The notes under the pieces were generated by a model that was not told the origin of the DNA, did not search any database, and worked only from the letters and a program-made list of their open reading frames with translations. Of a stretch of DNA of 64,000 bases, positions 31,879 to 42,103 are shown piece by piece. Position numbers and translations under genes: made by a program. The DNA is from Microthyrium microscopicum. Taxonomy: Eukaryota; Ascomycota; Dothideomycetes; Microthyriales; Microthyriaceae. Each line of letters opens with the position of its first letter. The first letter of the stretch is position 1. The stretch covers positions 329,481 through 393,480 of the forward strand of contig MU004232.1 of the NCBI GenBank assembly GCA_010405405.1, read 5' to 3'.

Positions 31879-32453
31879 AATGTTAGTCTTGGGTTTGAAT
31901 GACTCCAATCTGGTCTTCTTATGTGCCAAGTATACAGAAATGGAGCCGTTGCCAGTTGGTCACAGCTACAGTACGGATACACTGCAAATGGGCAAGGCTG
32001 ACCACTTCCCCCAGTGCCTCTTTCAACTTCCGCGAGTGTAATCGGCGTAAATCAGCTTAGCTCCCCTCAAACCCCACGTTGGCCAAGTACCTGTCCTCTC
32101 GCTAAGCAGCATATGCATGGATTTGAGACATGAATAGGGGCACGAAGTTCTTTTTCGGGGGTGCCTTAACACGTACTGCTTATCTTACGTCTCAGTGTTA
32201 ATGGCATAATTAGGAAAACTGGAATGTGGGGTCACTATATCTATCAGGCTGTAACCCTTCGCTTTACGATTGGACGAATTCTATGGCCCAAAGTACGGTC
32301 CGTTGCGGTACGTGCCGTACCGCGAAGTGACGTAGGAATACGAAAAAGGTATCCTGAGTTTCAAAAGATTTTAGGCTACAGTGAACTGATCTTCTATCTA
32401 GTATACAGCGGAAGAGAGGCCAGATCTTGTTCCAACAAACATTTTACACAACG
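31879..32453. promoter_or_regulatory. Bidirectional promoter with palindrome
   Basis: This 575 bp space separates two divergent starts. It contains a near-perfect hairpin, GCGGTACG at 32305-32312 with its complement CGTACCGC at 32316-32323 around a 3 nt loop, inside a longer GT/AC-rich quasi-palindrome. TGACGTAG (half of a CRE/bZIP-type site) follows at about 32328. The palindrome may be a dimeric transcription factor site serving one or both genes. Confidence 0.5.
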
Positions 32454-33134
32454 ATGGCTTCCAAGTGGCCGGTATTCTTGACCGCAACCAATGTTGAGCC
32501 AAAGGTACCTAACTAAAACACCACGATATATCTGGAAAGACATCGCTAAGAAGGGCAGATTCTCAACAAAGCCTGGATCTTGATCCAAGACTACGAATTC
32601 ACCGACCCAGAAGATGAACCATCCTTCATACTCCTCACATCCGCCAACTTACCCGACAGCACTCCGAAAGGCGTTCGTCAGTTCACTACAACAACACCAA
32701 TCGCCGATAATGACTTAGCCGACCTCAGTATGGATAAGCTCCGGGACTTGATTCAGTCTAAGATCTCTAAATTCCAAGATCTGAATATCACCACCGAGAA
32801 CTGGGTCATGATCGACCAAACCAGTCTCGAAAGCGAGCAATGTATCCTAGTAAACCGCATATACGACGACGAAGCCGAAGAGATCAGCTGGGAGATCCAA
32901 GCGCTGAGAATACCTCTCACCGAAGTCTATAGTATGTATGCCAACTTGGATATCGCGAACATGGATTTTGAAGACTGGGTGGACGAGGACACGGGTGTGC
33001 AAGAGGATGGGACATATAAGTGGGCGGGTGCGTTCGAGCCGTCGAATGAACATATTGAGAAAAGCGAGATAGAGACGGATGAGAGGAGAGATGCGGCGTT
33101 GAAGGCTGCGAAGGATCTTGGGCATATTGACTAA
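32454..33134 (+). CDS. DUF6924-like protein
   Basis: Exons 32454-32504 and 32559-33134 (intron 54 bp, GTACCT...GGGCAG) give 208 residues. The first exon supplies the only good ATG (MASKWPVFLTATN) and the join reads VEPKILNKAWILIQDYE. The region FILLTSANLPDSTPKG, then MDKLRDLIQSKI, VMIDQTSLES and especially VYSMYANLDIANMDFEDWVDE resembles the DUF6924 family known mostly from actinobacteria, whose hallmark is an N-N-L-S-I-A-N-M-D-F-type ending. Function is unknown. The acidic protein has no signal peptide or membrane segment. It shares a divergent promoter with the PhyH-type gene. Confidence 0.7.
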
Positions 33135-33293
33135 GCTAAGAGACTTCTAGCTTGGTGATATTTGGGTATTTGTTACTTGTACTATATGTGATATGCCGAC
33201 TTCATATCTATAGTAGTCTGATATAAGAGTAACACGAGACCAGATTTGTGCCTTGTCTAACACCGTGGAGAACCAACCTCGATCTTTACGCTC

Positions 33294-34244
33294 TCAAAAC
33301 CTAGGAATCCGAATCGGAGCATTGTTGTGGTTTACCATGGACCTGTTGTAGGCAGTATCACTGATATCCCAATCTTGCTGCACAACCTCCTGATCCTCAG
33401 AACCAAGTGTATTCTGCGTAAACTCCCACCCGCATTCAACAAACTTGTTTCTGACCTCATCATATATAGTATGCTGTGATTCCACTAGAATCCTCTTCAG
33501 TGCTTTCATACCACGAAGCTTTCTATTGACCAACAAGATCGGACTCTCAAGCGCCTCTGATGCATCCTCGAATATCATGGCGCGATGTAATGGCCCAATC
33601 GACTCCCACTCATTATCGAGTGAAATTTCCACCGTGTGAATGCTCGTACACCACTTGACCATCAGATCAAGAGCCTTGTTGCCATGGCATTTTAAATTCA
33701 AGGTAGCATTGGCGGGGTCAAATCTTCCTTCCATATGAAAGGGCGGGAAACAGAGAAGGATATGACGCATGTACTTGGCGTTTTGTTTGCCAATAGCTTC
33801 CAGGAAGCGTATGATGAGGACCCATTCTCGCTTATACGGTGCGATGCCGGGTCGGAAGGCATTGCAGAACATAAACTTGTTGTCTGCGTAAAGAAGATGT
33901 TTTGCTTCGTGGTAGATGGTCCTGCTTACGCAGAGGATCTGCGGGCAAAGTTTGTTGGAGGCTGAGGTTGTTGTTGGCACTGAATCGGATTCCTCCTGCT
34001 CCGGACTATCTGTCGCATTGAGGCCCTCAGGTGACAATGGCAGTAGCGAGTAGTAGAGATCTTTGACGTGGTAAGTACTCTCTTCCCGGTCGGCGTCAGA
34101 TTCTTGGTCGGTGGGCTCGAATGTTTTGGCTCTTATTCGAAGCGGTTCAGGGACGGTTAGAAGATGCATGTAGATCATGTCCCTGATCTCGGGTGGAAAT
34201 TTCATGAATTGTATGGCCATATTGTTGATTGATGGATTTCGCAT
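33294..34244 (-). CDS. 2EXR-domain protein
   Basis: A single exon of 316 residues. The domain opens with QFMKFPPEIRDMIYMHLLTVPEPLRI and contains LCPQILCVSRTIYHEAKHLLYADNKFMFCN, the two conserved blocks of 2EXR. A low-complexity acidic loop (about residues 60-100) lies between them. The rest is an alpha/beta region with MRHILLCFPPF and a WCTSIHTVEISLDNEW strand, as in other 2EXR proteins. Cellular role unknown. It is most like the 2EXR gene at 37384-38890 in plan, and stands beside the large HET gene on the same strand. Confidence 0.85.
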   Translation of the reverse strand: MRNPSINNMAIQFMKFPPEIRDMIYMHLLTVPEPLRIRAKTFEPTDQESDADREESTYHVKDLYYSLLPLSPEGLNATDSPEQEESDSVPTTTSASNKLCPQILCVSRTIYHEAKHLLYADNKFMFCNAFRPGIAPYKREWVLIIRFLEAIGKQNAKYMRHILLCFPPFHMEGRFDPANATLNLKCHGNKALDLMVKWCTSIHTVEISLDNEWESIGPLHRAMIFEDASEALESPILLVNRKLRGMKALKRILVESQHTIYDEVRNKFVECGWEFTQNTLGSEDQEVVQQDWDISDTAYNRSMVNHNNAPIRIPRF

Positions 34245-34472
34245 GAACAGATGAGGTCGACGCTCGAGGAGTTTCCTGGCAGGAGGTTAAACTAAGCTGG
34301 AGCAGATTGTGGGGTATTTGAAGTGCATCCAAAAATAACGCATACTCTAAAGAGCTGGGTAATACCAGTTGCTTGAAATCCAACAGGGGCTCGTTATAAG
34401 CGAACAAATCAAAGATTGCGGGACATGCAGTGTTCTACCATGCACAACTCGCACTGCATGATTCTGAGAGCT

Positions 34473-36608
34473 TCAATCCTCAGGAGGTTCACTTGGCGCA
34501 TCAGTTGACATGAGAGTGATTTCTGGTCTTTGTCGATTTGTAACAGGATCAAATCGGGGAGACCATTGACCGTTGATGAGCTTGAAGCCATGATCTGCTA
34601 AGGCTTGTTTGAAGCCGGACTTGGAATTTTCTTCCAGCCATACTGCATCAAGCATGTCCTGTGTGTACCCAATCTTCTCCTTCGGTGCGAGTATAGAACT
34701 GCCAACCCATTGCTGGATATATTCATGTAGGATTCCCCTGGCTCCCTTGGATGGCCGCCCATGAGTCCATGGAGGTGGCATATACTCGAGATGTCCTTGT
34801 TCTTGTGCACCTCCACGATGCCAAGGTCGATCATCGAAGATTCTGTAGAATTTCTCATGAAGTCTAAGAATTGTCATGAGTGCATCGAAGGAGTATCGAC
34901 GTGTATTCGGTAACACTAGTCGATTCTGTCTTGTTGATGAGATATCTGAGGAGCAAATCCTCTGGCTGAGTTGCAGCACTGATAATTGACTGGTGTCAAA
35001 CACCAGAACATGACTGGATTGCGGATTTTGATTAGCATTGAGAGAATCTGTGAGATCATGGCACTGGATGACACAGTAGAACAACTTCAACTTCCAAGTA
35101 AGGTGGAGTTGCAGGTTGATGGGTCTATCGCATCTGTGGCAGCTTCCTGTCAAAGCTACAACTTTGCCGTTCTCGATTTCTTCCTTGAGTACTTTTAAAG
35201 GCGGTGGAGATGCGTCTGGATCTGGAGTACCACAGCGGTAGATCTCAGTTCTTTGCTTCTCATCTCCAAACAAAAGATCAAGTGGCCCAAGGTTAAGAGT
35301 TTCCATGAGCGACAAACAGACCCCTCGTTCACTGCGAATTTGTTCATCCACTAGTAGTAGCCGGCTCATTCGAAAATAGAGATCATAAACATTCTCACTG
35401 TAGTCGACGTGTATACTTGCCGCCTGTCGTGCTGTCGCAAGGGAGTTGAGACCATATATTTTGTCACGTCGATCAGAGGACTGCGAATGCTTGTACTTCC
35501 TGAGCAATTCAAGATACTCTCGTCCTGATTGAGCGGCCTCAGTTACAATTTGATAGAATATAGGACTCGCACTGCCGAAACGCGTTGATAATCGATCTAG
35601 TTCGATCAAGGAAGCTTTGGCCGGTATCAATTTGTTGAGTAGGAATTTAGACATTTTCGTGTCAATGCTTCCCCATTTTGGATCATACCCAGGCGGAAAT
35701 GTCGATAGTCCATGATCAAAGTGTATGGTGAGATCGTTTCTCTCCATAGCCTTCCTAAACAGCTTTGATCGTGCTAGTTGGACCTGAGAAACACTGAGTG
35801 GATGCTCTGGTCCCTCCAAAATCCATTTCAACACTCTAAGAAGAGGCTCCCAGGAGATTGTATATCCCGGTAGCAGGATGAATTTGTTGCTGCTCAAGCC
35901 CATCTCTTGTATGATCCAAAGACGTGACCAGTATGAATGGTCACATATAACTTCCACCACGTTGCTGATGAGGCTGAAGTCGCCGTACTTGGGTGGCAAC
36001 CATGTATTTGGTTTAATCCAAGGCCGCCGTGGGCTTTTGTATCCATACATGCGGTATCCATTTTCAACTCTCAGGTCTTTATTCCTGTCCACGTCGAGTA
36101 TCTGACAGTTGTTGAACGATTTGTCTAGGCACGTCAAGTTCCGTTTCCATGTTGGATCAAGGAACGATTCCCGAGCGCTTGTACCCTCAGGCGTGTTCAT
36201 AGTTTCGCCAAACGGTCCAAGCCAAATCAAAGTCGAAGCTGCCTGCTGGTATATGGAAGCCATCATGCTGACCTGCTGGTTGCGCTCCAAAGAATTGTTC
36301 TGGTCGATACAAACCGCATCGATCCAGAAATATTGCTCCTCATAATGATGTCGTGCAATGTGTAGGAAATCCCACAAGTTGCGGCGGATGAGCAGCTGTT
36401 TTCCATTTACCAAGATGTTCCGATCATCGGTTTGTGGACCCCAGGTATATGATAATGCCGTGTACTGGCGCGCCTCGATCTCACCATGTTTGAGCTCACA
36501 TTGCAGGTTACCGTCTATCAGGTTGGGAAGCACTCGTAAAAAGCGAATAACCGCACTATCAGCCAAGGTGGGTAGCGGCTCATACACGTACATATCTGCT
36601 GTTGACAT
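34473..36608 (-). CDS. Large HET-domain protein
   Basis: A single exon of 711 residues. HET blocks are YTALSYTWG (49-57), YFWIDAVCIDQ (93-103) and YWSRLWIIQEM (226-236); the distal DRRDKIYGLNSLA motif lies at about 385-397. An insertion of about 90 residues separates blocks two and three, making the domain longer than in the HET gene at 8412-9596. The C-terminal half (about 430-711) has no domain I recognise, but holds a Cys-rich piece (TGSCHRCDRPINLQLH) and Trp-rich stretches (WHRGGAQEQGHLEYMPPPW). The HET family acts in fusion-triggered cell death; partner and trigger are unknown. No break was seen. Confidence 0.9.
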   Translation of the reverse strand: MSTADMYVYEPLPTLADSAVIRFLRVLPNLIDGNLQCELKHGEIEARQYTALSYTWGPQTDDRNILVNGKQLLIRRNLWDFLHIARHHYEEQYFWIDAVCIDQNNSLERNQQVSMMASIYQQAASTLIWLGPFGETMNTPEGTSARESFLDPTWKRNLTCLDKSFNNCQILDVDRNKDLRVENGYRMYGYKSPRRPWIKPNTWLPPKYGDFSLISNVVEVICDHSYWSRLWIIQEMGLSSNKFILLPGYTISWEPLLRVLKWILEGPEHPLSVSQVQLARSKLFRKAMERNDLTIHFDHGLSTFPPGYDPKWGSIDTKMSKFLLNKLIPAKASLIELDRLSTRFGSASPIFYQIVTEAAQSGREYLELLRKYKHSQSSDRRDKIYGLNSLATARQAASIHVDYSENVYDLYFRMSRLLLVDEQIRSERGVCLSLMETLNLGPLDLLFGDEKQRTEIYRCGTPDPDASPPPLKVLKEEIENGKVVALTGSCHRCDRPINLQLHLTWKLKLFYCVIQCHDLTDSLNANQNPQSSHVLVFDTSQLSVLQLSQRICSSDISSTRQNRLVLPNTRRYSFDALMTILRLHEKFYRIFDDRPWHRGGAQEQGHLEYMPPPWTHGRPSKGARGILHEYIQQWVGSSILAPKEKIGYTQDMLDAVWLEENSKSGFKQALADHGFKLINGQWSPRFDPVTNRQRPEITLMSTDAPSEPPED

Positions 36609-37383
36609 CCTGTGGGGTGTGGAGTGTGTTGTAGAAGGTTAAATTTTGGATGGTGCATCGTGAGAGTTCGCGAGAGACTACCGCGACGTTTGCAGTATAT
36701 GTTCGTCTCGATTAGGACGAATTGTGGCTTGCGCTGAAATCAATAGAAAATCAGGGGTAATGACGAGGACTCCCTGCCTACCAGTATACATTCTGCTCGT
36801 CCTATAAAAGTAATGAATTATTGTTAGCTTCGTCCTCTCAAATAGGAGACTTATCTCTTCTTCACCATACCTCTCATAAGCTGCATACCAATTTCGGAAC
36901 ACGCCTTTCGCGTTGACCTTGTCCTCCAGTCGTTTGTGGCAAGCACATTGTCGTCGCGCCATGTACCCATTCCAACACACACGTAGCTCAGCCCTTCAAT
37001 GACAAAGCTGCGTTCTTCTTCGCCGGTTGGTTGTTCCTTTAACTTCATGTCTGGGTTCTGGTAGAACAAGGCAACATACGATAGCCCCCTAAATAAGCCA
37101 CCGAATTTTTTCATTTTCGGAATGCAAATGTTAACCTTGGTGTGCCTAAGGAATTCTTGATTCCATGAAACAGTATGAAGTAGCAACCAATATTTGGGTA
37201 GTTATCACTGGTATTGGGCGGGAGGAGTACTGCTTATTCATACAGAGTGTAATGCTTCACATTTGATGTGATCCAGTAACATTTTGGAACAAGCTCTTCT
37301 CTGGGGTACATTGAACATAAAAAGCTTTTATTCCAAACATCGGCCATTCATACACTGGCTAAGAGGCCATGATAACATGAAGC
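36609..37383. other. Unassigned region with coding-like minus frames
   Basis: A minus frame at 37186-36851 reads QPTGEEERSFVIEGLSYVCVGMGTW, and another from 36980 reads VFRNWYAAYERYGEEE. The first faintly resembles the end of HET proteins (a Tyr-rich segment before a Gly-Met-Gly/Met-Met-Asp motif). The pieces do not join through clear introns. This may be the remnant of another HET-like gene, but the call is weak. Confidence 0.25.
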
Positions 37384-38890
37384 TCAGCCTTGAACCCTCC
37401 GTCTACTTGTCGTCGAATCGTCTCCATCAGAGTCGGTTTCGCTCTCAATTTCCGGGAATAATGTTCTCTGTTCCAAAATTCCTTTAAGCAGAATAGATTT
37501 CTTTGGGTCTTGTTCCCTTTCAATCGCTGCAATCAACCAGCGATTGTAATCCACACGCACCATAGCTCTTTTTTTTATCCCGTCTAACGAGTCAAGGTGC
37601 CAGAGAACACCACTGTAATCATTGCGGATGTCAGAGGAGTGAGGTTTACACCAGAATGAATTGTCACCCATGTCGGGCTCAGGTTCCGTAATATGATAAT
37701 GTCCGACAGTCCATCCGTGTTTGATCATGGAAGTTCTCAGTTCCGAATTAGGTCGTATTCCAGATGTCGTGCTGACAATGACTTCTTTTAACGAGGTAAT
37801 CTTCCGAATCTCGCGATCCACTACAGAGATTGGATCGAACCAATCCTTGTCGTCGTCCTTCGACTGGAAAGTGCAATTCAAATTTGATACTTCGCTAGCC
37901 CATGGATTGTTGTCCACCGACATTTCAAGGGTCTGGAGGTTCGGACATCGGCTTTTAATAACATTGAGGCCGAAGAGAGCGGCTGCACGGGACCCAACGC
38001 TCTCAAGCAATGGATTGAACGGATTGGTCTTCAACACTTGTGGGAAATATATCATGAGATAGCGTATATGCTGAGAATTGTGAGAACCGACAATGTGTAG
38101 AAAGTTGTCAAGTATGCGCCTAGAATCCGTCAGTTTGAACAAGTACTGGATGTTACAGAGTAGTCTTCTTCGGAGCTATGTTTTAGCTAGCAATCGCTAC
38201 GACACACCTATAAAATAGCGGGCTTGCTCTGTAACCTCGAGGCTTAGAGCTGCGAAAAGGAGACTTACCATTCCTGGTTATATAAGTAGTCTCCTGATAC
38301 CTTCAACGGATTATGCACCATGCTATGGAAGAACATAAACTTGTTTTCTGAGTATAGCACCGCACAGGCCTCTTCATTGATGATACGACTCAAGCGAAGT
38401 ACCTGGCAAGTTAGTATAATCCATATTGGGACTTGACTTGCAGGTCAAAAGTATAAGGCATTTAATACGTGCAAGCTGTCTTTCTGCTATTCCCGAGACT
38501 TCTCACCACGAGCATTCAGTGAGAAGACTAAGCATCGCTTGAGAGCCGCCTGGTTGAAGATTTTCGAGTATTCTTTGGGTTCCTTACCTGAGCTGAAAGG
38601 GTTGGTATCTCATCTTTGTGTTGATATTGATAGTCCACCTTCTCAGTCCAGAAAACTCCTTCCGGGTTGCCGGAATCCTCAAGCCATTTCTTTCGTTCGC
38701 TAGGGCCCAAGCTATCTACCCAGGGAATGCTTGGATCAGAGAAGTATACATATTTCAGCCGTTCAAGAATCGCTCTACTTCCACGTTTTCGCGAGAACGC
38801 TACCCTCATTTTGCAGGGTTCTGGTAGAACAAGCAGATGGCGATATACCATTTGCCTGATCTCAGGAGGTAGGTCCATTAAACTAGTCAT
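37384..38890 (-). CDS. 2EXR-domain protein, three exons
   Basis: Exons 38588-38890, 38269-38402 and 37384-38119 give 1173 nt, 390 residues. The domain reads SLMDLPPEIRQMVYRHLLVLPEPCKM, then LSAQVLRLSRIINEEACAV across the first splice, then LYSENKFMFFHSM. The second splice restores NQEWRILDNFLHIVGSHN, parallel to EWVLIIRFLEAIGKQN in the 33294-34244 paralogue. The introns (185 and 149 bp) are longer than the usual 50 bp here. The C-terminus is acidic (SETDSDGDDSTTSRRR). Function unknown; it is the third 2EXR gene of the window. Confidence 0.8.
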
Positions 38891-39150
38891 TTTGGCAGTA
38901 AAGCCTCGACACTGAGAGAACGTAGGAAGAGCTTGAATATAATGAATCGTAGCACAAAAGATTGCGAGGAAAGTCAATTGAACTTCAGGATGCGACGTTA
39001 AGAGGACCGAAATCCCAGCCCCCAACCTTAATCTAAACAGCCCCACACGGGCCTAGCTCGAACTCTTGGCATTAAAACTCCAAACTTTTTTTATTCCAAC
39101 TTTCTACTCGAGTTAATTCTCGCAGCATACCACCATTCACGCACCCTGAT

Positions 39151-41352
39151 ATGTCGTCAAATTCGAAAAGTAAAGCTCCGAAGAGCAAAGCCGTCTCATT
39201 CGCCCCAAGTACCACCGATGACCGTTTCTCCTCCTTCAAATCCAGCGCACGCTTCCGCCTCCCCTCCAAGAAGCACACAAAAACGAAACTAGACAAACGA
39301 CTGAGCGGTATCTTAAACGACGATGCATTTTCCAAGAAAGCCACCGTCGACAGATATGGTCGCAAGCTCTCGAGCGACCAGACCCGCAAAGACCTTACGC
39401 GCCTGTATCGACTAGCCTCTGACGACGAAGAGGAAGAAAATAGTGGGGATGATGACAGGGTTGTGTCGAAAGAGCTGCAACGGGTCGAGAAGAAATATGA
39501 TCCAGCAAGAGATGGCGGTTTCAGCACGAGCGAGAGTGAAAGCGAGTCGGAAGATGAGAGCGAAGTCGAGGAGGACATTGAGGCTGCGTTGCCTGATGCG
39601 GGCGCAGACGAGGTCCCAATGGGAGAGGTCTCGTCGCGGCTGGCGGTGGTCAATCTCGACTGGGATAATATACGTGCAGAGGATATCATGTGTGTGGCTT
39701 CAAGTTTTGCGCCGCCTGAGGGCAGAATAGTGTCTGTGACAGTATATCCGTCCGAGTTTGGTCGAGAGCGTATGGAGCGGGAAGAAGTTGAGGGCCCTCC
39801 GAAAGAGATATTCCAATCCATCGCAAAGGAAAAGGAGGAGATGAAAGCCAAAAAGATTGCACAATTGGTGGACAGCAATCCCAATGACTCCGAGGGTGAA
39901 GATGAAGGCGGAGAGCAAGACTCGGAAGAAGAAGACGAGAAGATCAAGAAGCAGCTATTACAAGAAGACACAGGTGCTGAGTTTGACTCTGTGGCTCTAC
40001 GAAGATACCAACTCGACCGATTAAAGTATTACTATGCGGTAATATCATGCTCGGGTAAGGAGACTGCTCAAGCGCTTTACGATAACATGGACGGCCAAGA
40101 ATATTTGTCTTCCGCAAATTTCTTCGACATGCGATTTATCCCAGACGATGTCGATTTTGACAACGATAAGCCTCGCGAGACTTGCAAAAAGGTGCCGGAA
40201 GGGTATAAGCCCTCGGATTTCACAACGGATGCGCTGATGCACTCAAACGTCAAGCTTACCTGGGATGCTGATGACACAAAACGGAAAGAAGTTCAAAAAC
40301 GCGCTTTCAGTCGGAAAGAGATTGATGAGAACGATCTATTGGCGTACATCGGAAGCGCTTCATCATCGGACGAGGAAGAAGAGGATGAGATAATAGAGGA
40401 TGATGACTCCGATGCTGGTATCAAATCCACAACATCAAAAGCCACAACGCGTCAAGCACGGAGAGAAGCTCTTCGAACAGCACTAGGCCTAGATCTTGAG
40501 CCTTCAACATCGAGGAAAAGCAAAAAGGAGGAGAAGCCCGTTGGTGACATGCAAATCACCTTCACCCCCGCTCTCTCGTCATCAACCAAGAAAGGAACAT
40601 CAGTGTTTGAGAATGAGCCAATACCACCAGACGAAACTACCGCCGAACAATACAAACGCAAAGCCCGTGAGCGTAAAGCTCTGCGCAAAGAACGAGCAAA
40701 AGCCCGCCGCGAGGGCCTAGATCCTGATACAGTTCAAGGCGCAATCAAAGGCTCCGGCGACGAAGTCGAGGAGCCACAAGCCAACTCCGATGACGAAGCA
40801 GATGAAGACGACCCGTTCAACGATCCATTTTTTGAGAATCCAAGCGCCGCCATTGCAGACTCCCGCGACGCACGCCGCGCAGAAAAGCAACGCAAAAAGC
40901 GCGAAGCCGAAGAAGCCCTTCAAGCCAAGAGTGCGCAACGTGCCGAGCTGGAACTTATGATGATGGATGATGCTGAAGGTGCCGAAGACAAGACATTTGA
41001 TATGAAAGCCATTCAAAAAGCAGACAAAGACGCACGCAAGAAGAATAAAGGAAAGAAGCACAAAGACAAGAGCAAAAAGTCAGAGACTACTAGTGCTGCT
41101 CAATCCAATTTCGAGATGAATCTGCACGATCCACGTTTCTCGAAGCTCTATGAAGATCCTGCCTTTGCCATTGATCCGACGAATCCCAAATTCAGGGATA
41201 CGGAGGGTATGAGAGCGATTTTGGGTGAGAAGCGGAAGAGAGGGGAGGAGAGAGTTTCGAATATTGAGGGGAAGGAGTCGACAAAGTCAGCTGGGAAGGT
41301 TGATAGCATTAAGGAATCGATTGCACGGATAGGCAAGAGACAGAAGACGTAG
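39151..41352 (+). CDS. ESF1: Pre-rRNA processing protein Esf1
   Basis: An intronless gene of 733 residues. Esf1 is a nucleolar factor needed for early 35S pre-rRNA cleavages and 18S rRNA formation in the small-subunit processome. Evidence: KKTKLD-like basic start, KATVDRYGRKLSSDQTRKDL, an acidic Ser-rich stretch, then SSRLAVVNLDWDNIRAEDIM at the start of an RRM-like domain, VALRRYQLDRLKYYYAVI, ALYDNMDGQEYLSSANFFDMRFIPDD, and the C-terminal NUC153 motif DPRFSKLYEDPAFAIDPTNPKF (split in two by this description's limit, near residues 652-673). Long acidic and Lys-rich low-complexity regions are normal for the family. Length agrees with fungal Esf1. Confidence 0.95.
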   Translation: MSSNSKSKAPKSKAVSFAPSTTDDRFSSFKSSARFRLPSKKHTKTKLDKRLSGILNDDAFSKKATVDRYGRKLSSDQTRKDLTRLYRLASDDEEEENSGDDDRVVSKELQRVEKKYDPARDGGFSTSESESESEDESEVEEDIEAALPDAGADEVPMGEVSSRLAVVNLDWDNIRAEDIMCVASSFAPPEGRIVSVTVYPSEFGRERMEREEVEGPPKEIFQSIAKEKEEMKAKKIAQLVDSNPNDSEGEDEGGEQDSEEEDEKIKKQLLQEDTGAEFDSVALRRYQLDRLKYYYAVISCSGKETAQALYDNMDGQEYLSSANFFDMRFIPDDVDFDNDKPRETCKKVPEGYKPSDFTTDALMHSNVKLTWDADDTKRKEVQKRAFSRKEIDENDLLAYIGSASSSDEEEEDEIIEDDDSDAGIKSTTSKATTRQARREALRTALGLDLEPSTSRKSKKEEKPVGDMQITFTPALSSSTKKGTSVFENEPIPPDETTAEQYKRKARERKALRKERAKARREGLDPDTVQGAIKGSGDEVEEPQANSDDEADEDDPFNDPFFENPSAAIADSRDARRAEKQRKKREAEEALQAKSAQRAELELMMMDDAEGAEDKTFDMKAIQKADKDARKKNKGKKHKDKSKKSETTSAAQSNFEMNLHDPRFSKLYEDPAFAIDPTNPKFRDTEGMRAILGEKRKRGEERVSNIEGKESTKSAGKVDSIKESIARIGKRQKT

Positions 41353-42103
41353 TTGTGCCAGATGCCTCAGAGAGGTTTGCTTGTGGTGTAGGATACACAT
41401 GCGACATGAGTTATGAGGCTACAGCTATATTTACTATAGCAAATATGAGACACGATGCTTGATATCATTATCATATACGCTGTTTCGTGGAAATGTGACT
41501 CTGGTCTTCCTCAGGCTGATAGAGTAACTGTCAATTTCATCGACCATCTAGGGAGCTGTCGTTTTTTTGATAGGGCTGTTTTCAGCCTTGCCAAGACCTT
41601 TTTCAGCCTCATCTTAACTTCACTTGGCCATGCGCTGTCTTGATCGTTCAGAATTCTCATTATAAAAGAGCTCACATTTATTGTAAGTACCCCAGCGTGA
41701 TTAAATGCACGAGAAACGATCGCCGAACTATGAAATCGTATGCCATCATTCTTGGGGGTTATAGAGTGCGAAGAACTCAATCCTAGACACGGCGATGACT
41801 CTACCAAGAGAACCAACATTCACCAATGTTGGAGAAGAAAGCGTGTTGAAAATCATCATGATATTGGTACGGTTCCACAAGAGAACGTTGATATCAACGA
41901 CTTCTGTCTATACTCTCGAGTCTCTGACCAGCATAACAGCAATATCCTCCACAGTTTCAGTCCTGGAGTTTCCACTGTCCCGGAAGCTCCAGCCTCTTCA
42001 GCTAACAAGCATTAATCAGTGTGACAGGTTTCAATTGTGACGTGCCAATTCCCCCTCGGCCATCGGCCATCGGAGGCAACCGTCAACCGCTTCACTCTTT
42101 GGG
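41353..42103. other. Shared 3' space of convergent genes
   Basis: ESF1 (plus) and the C2H2-BTB gene (minus) converge here. Short frames lack domains. CATCGGCCATCGG is a small direct repeat near 42060. Confidence 0.5.

Noticed and set aside
39072-39971. 299-codon minus-strand frame opposite ESF1
   Set aside because: It is almost all Ser and Leu, as expected from the complement of acidic and Lys codons, with no domain.
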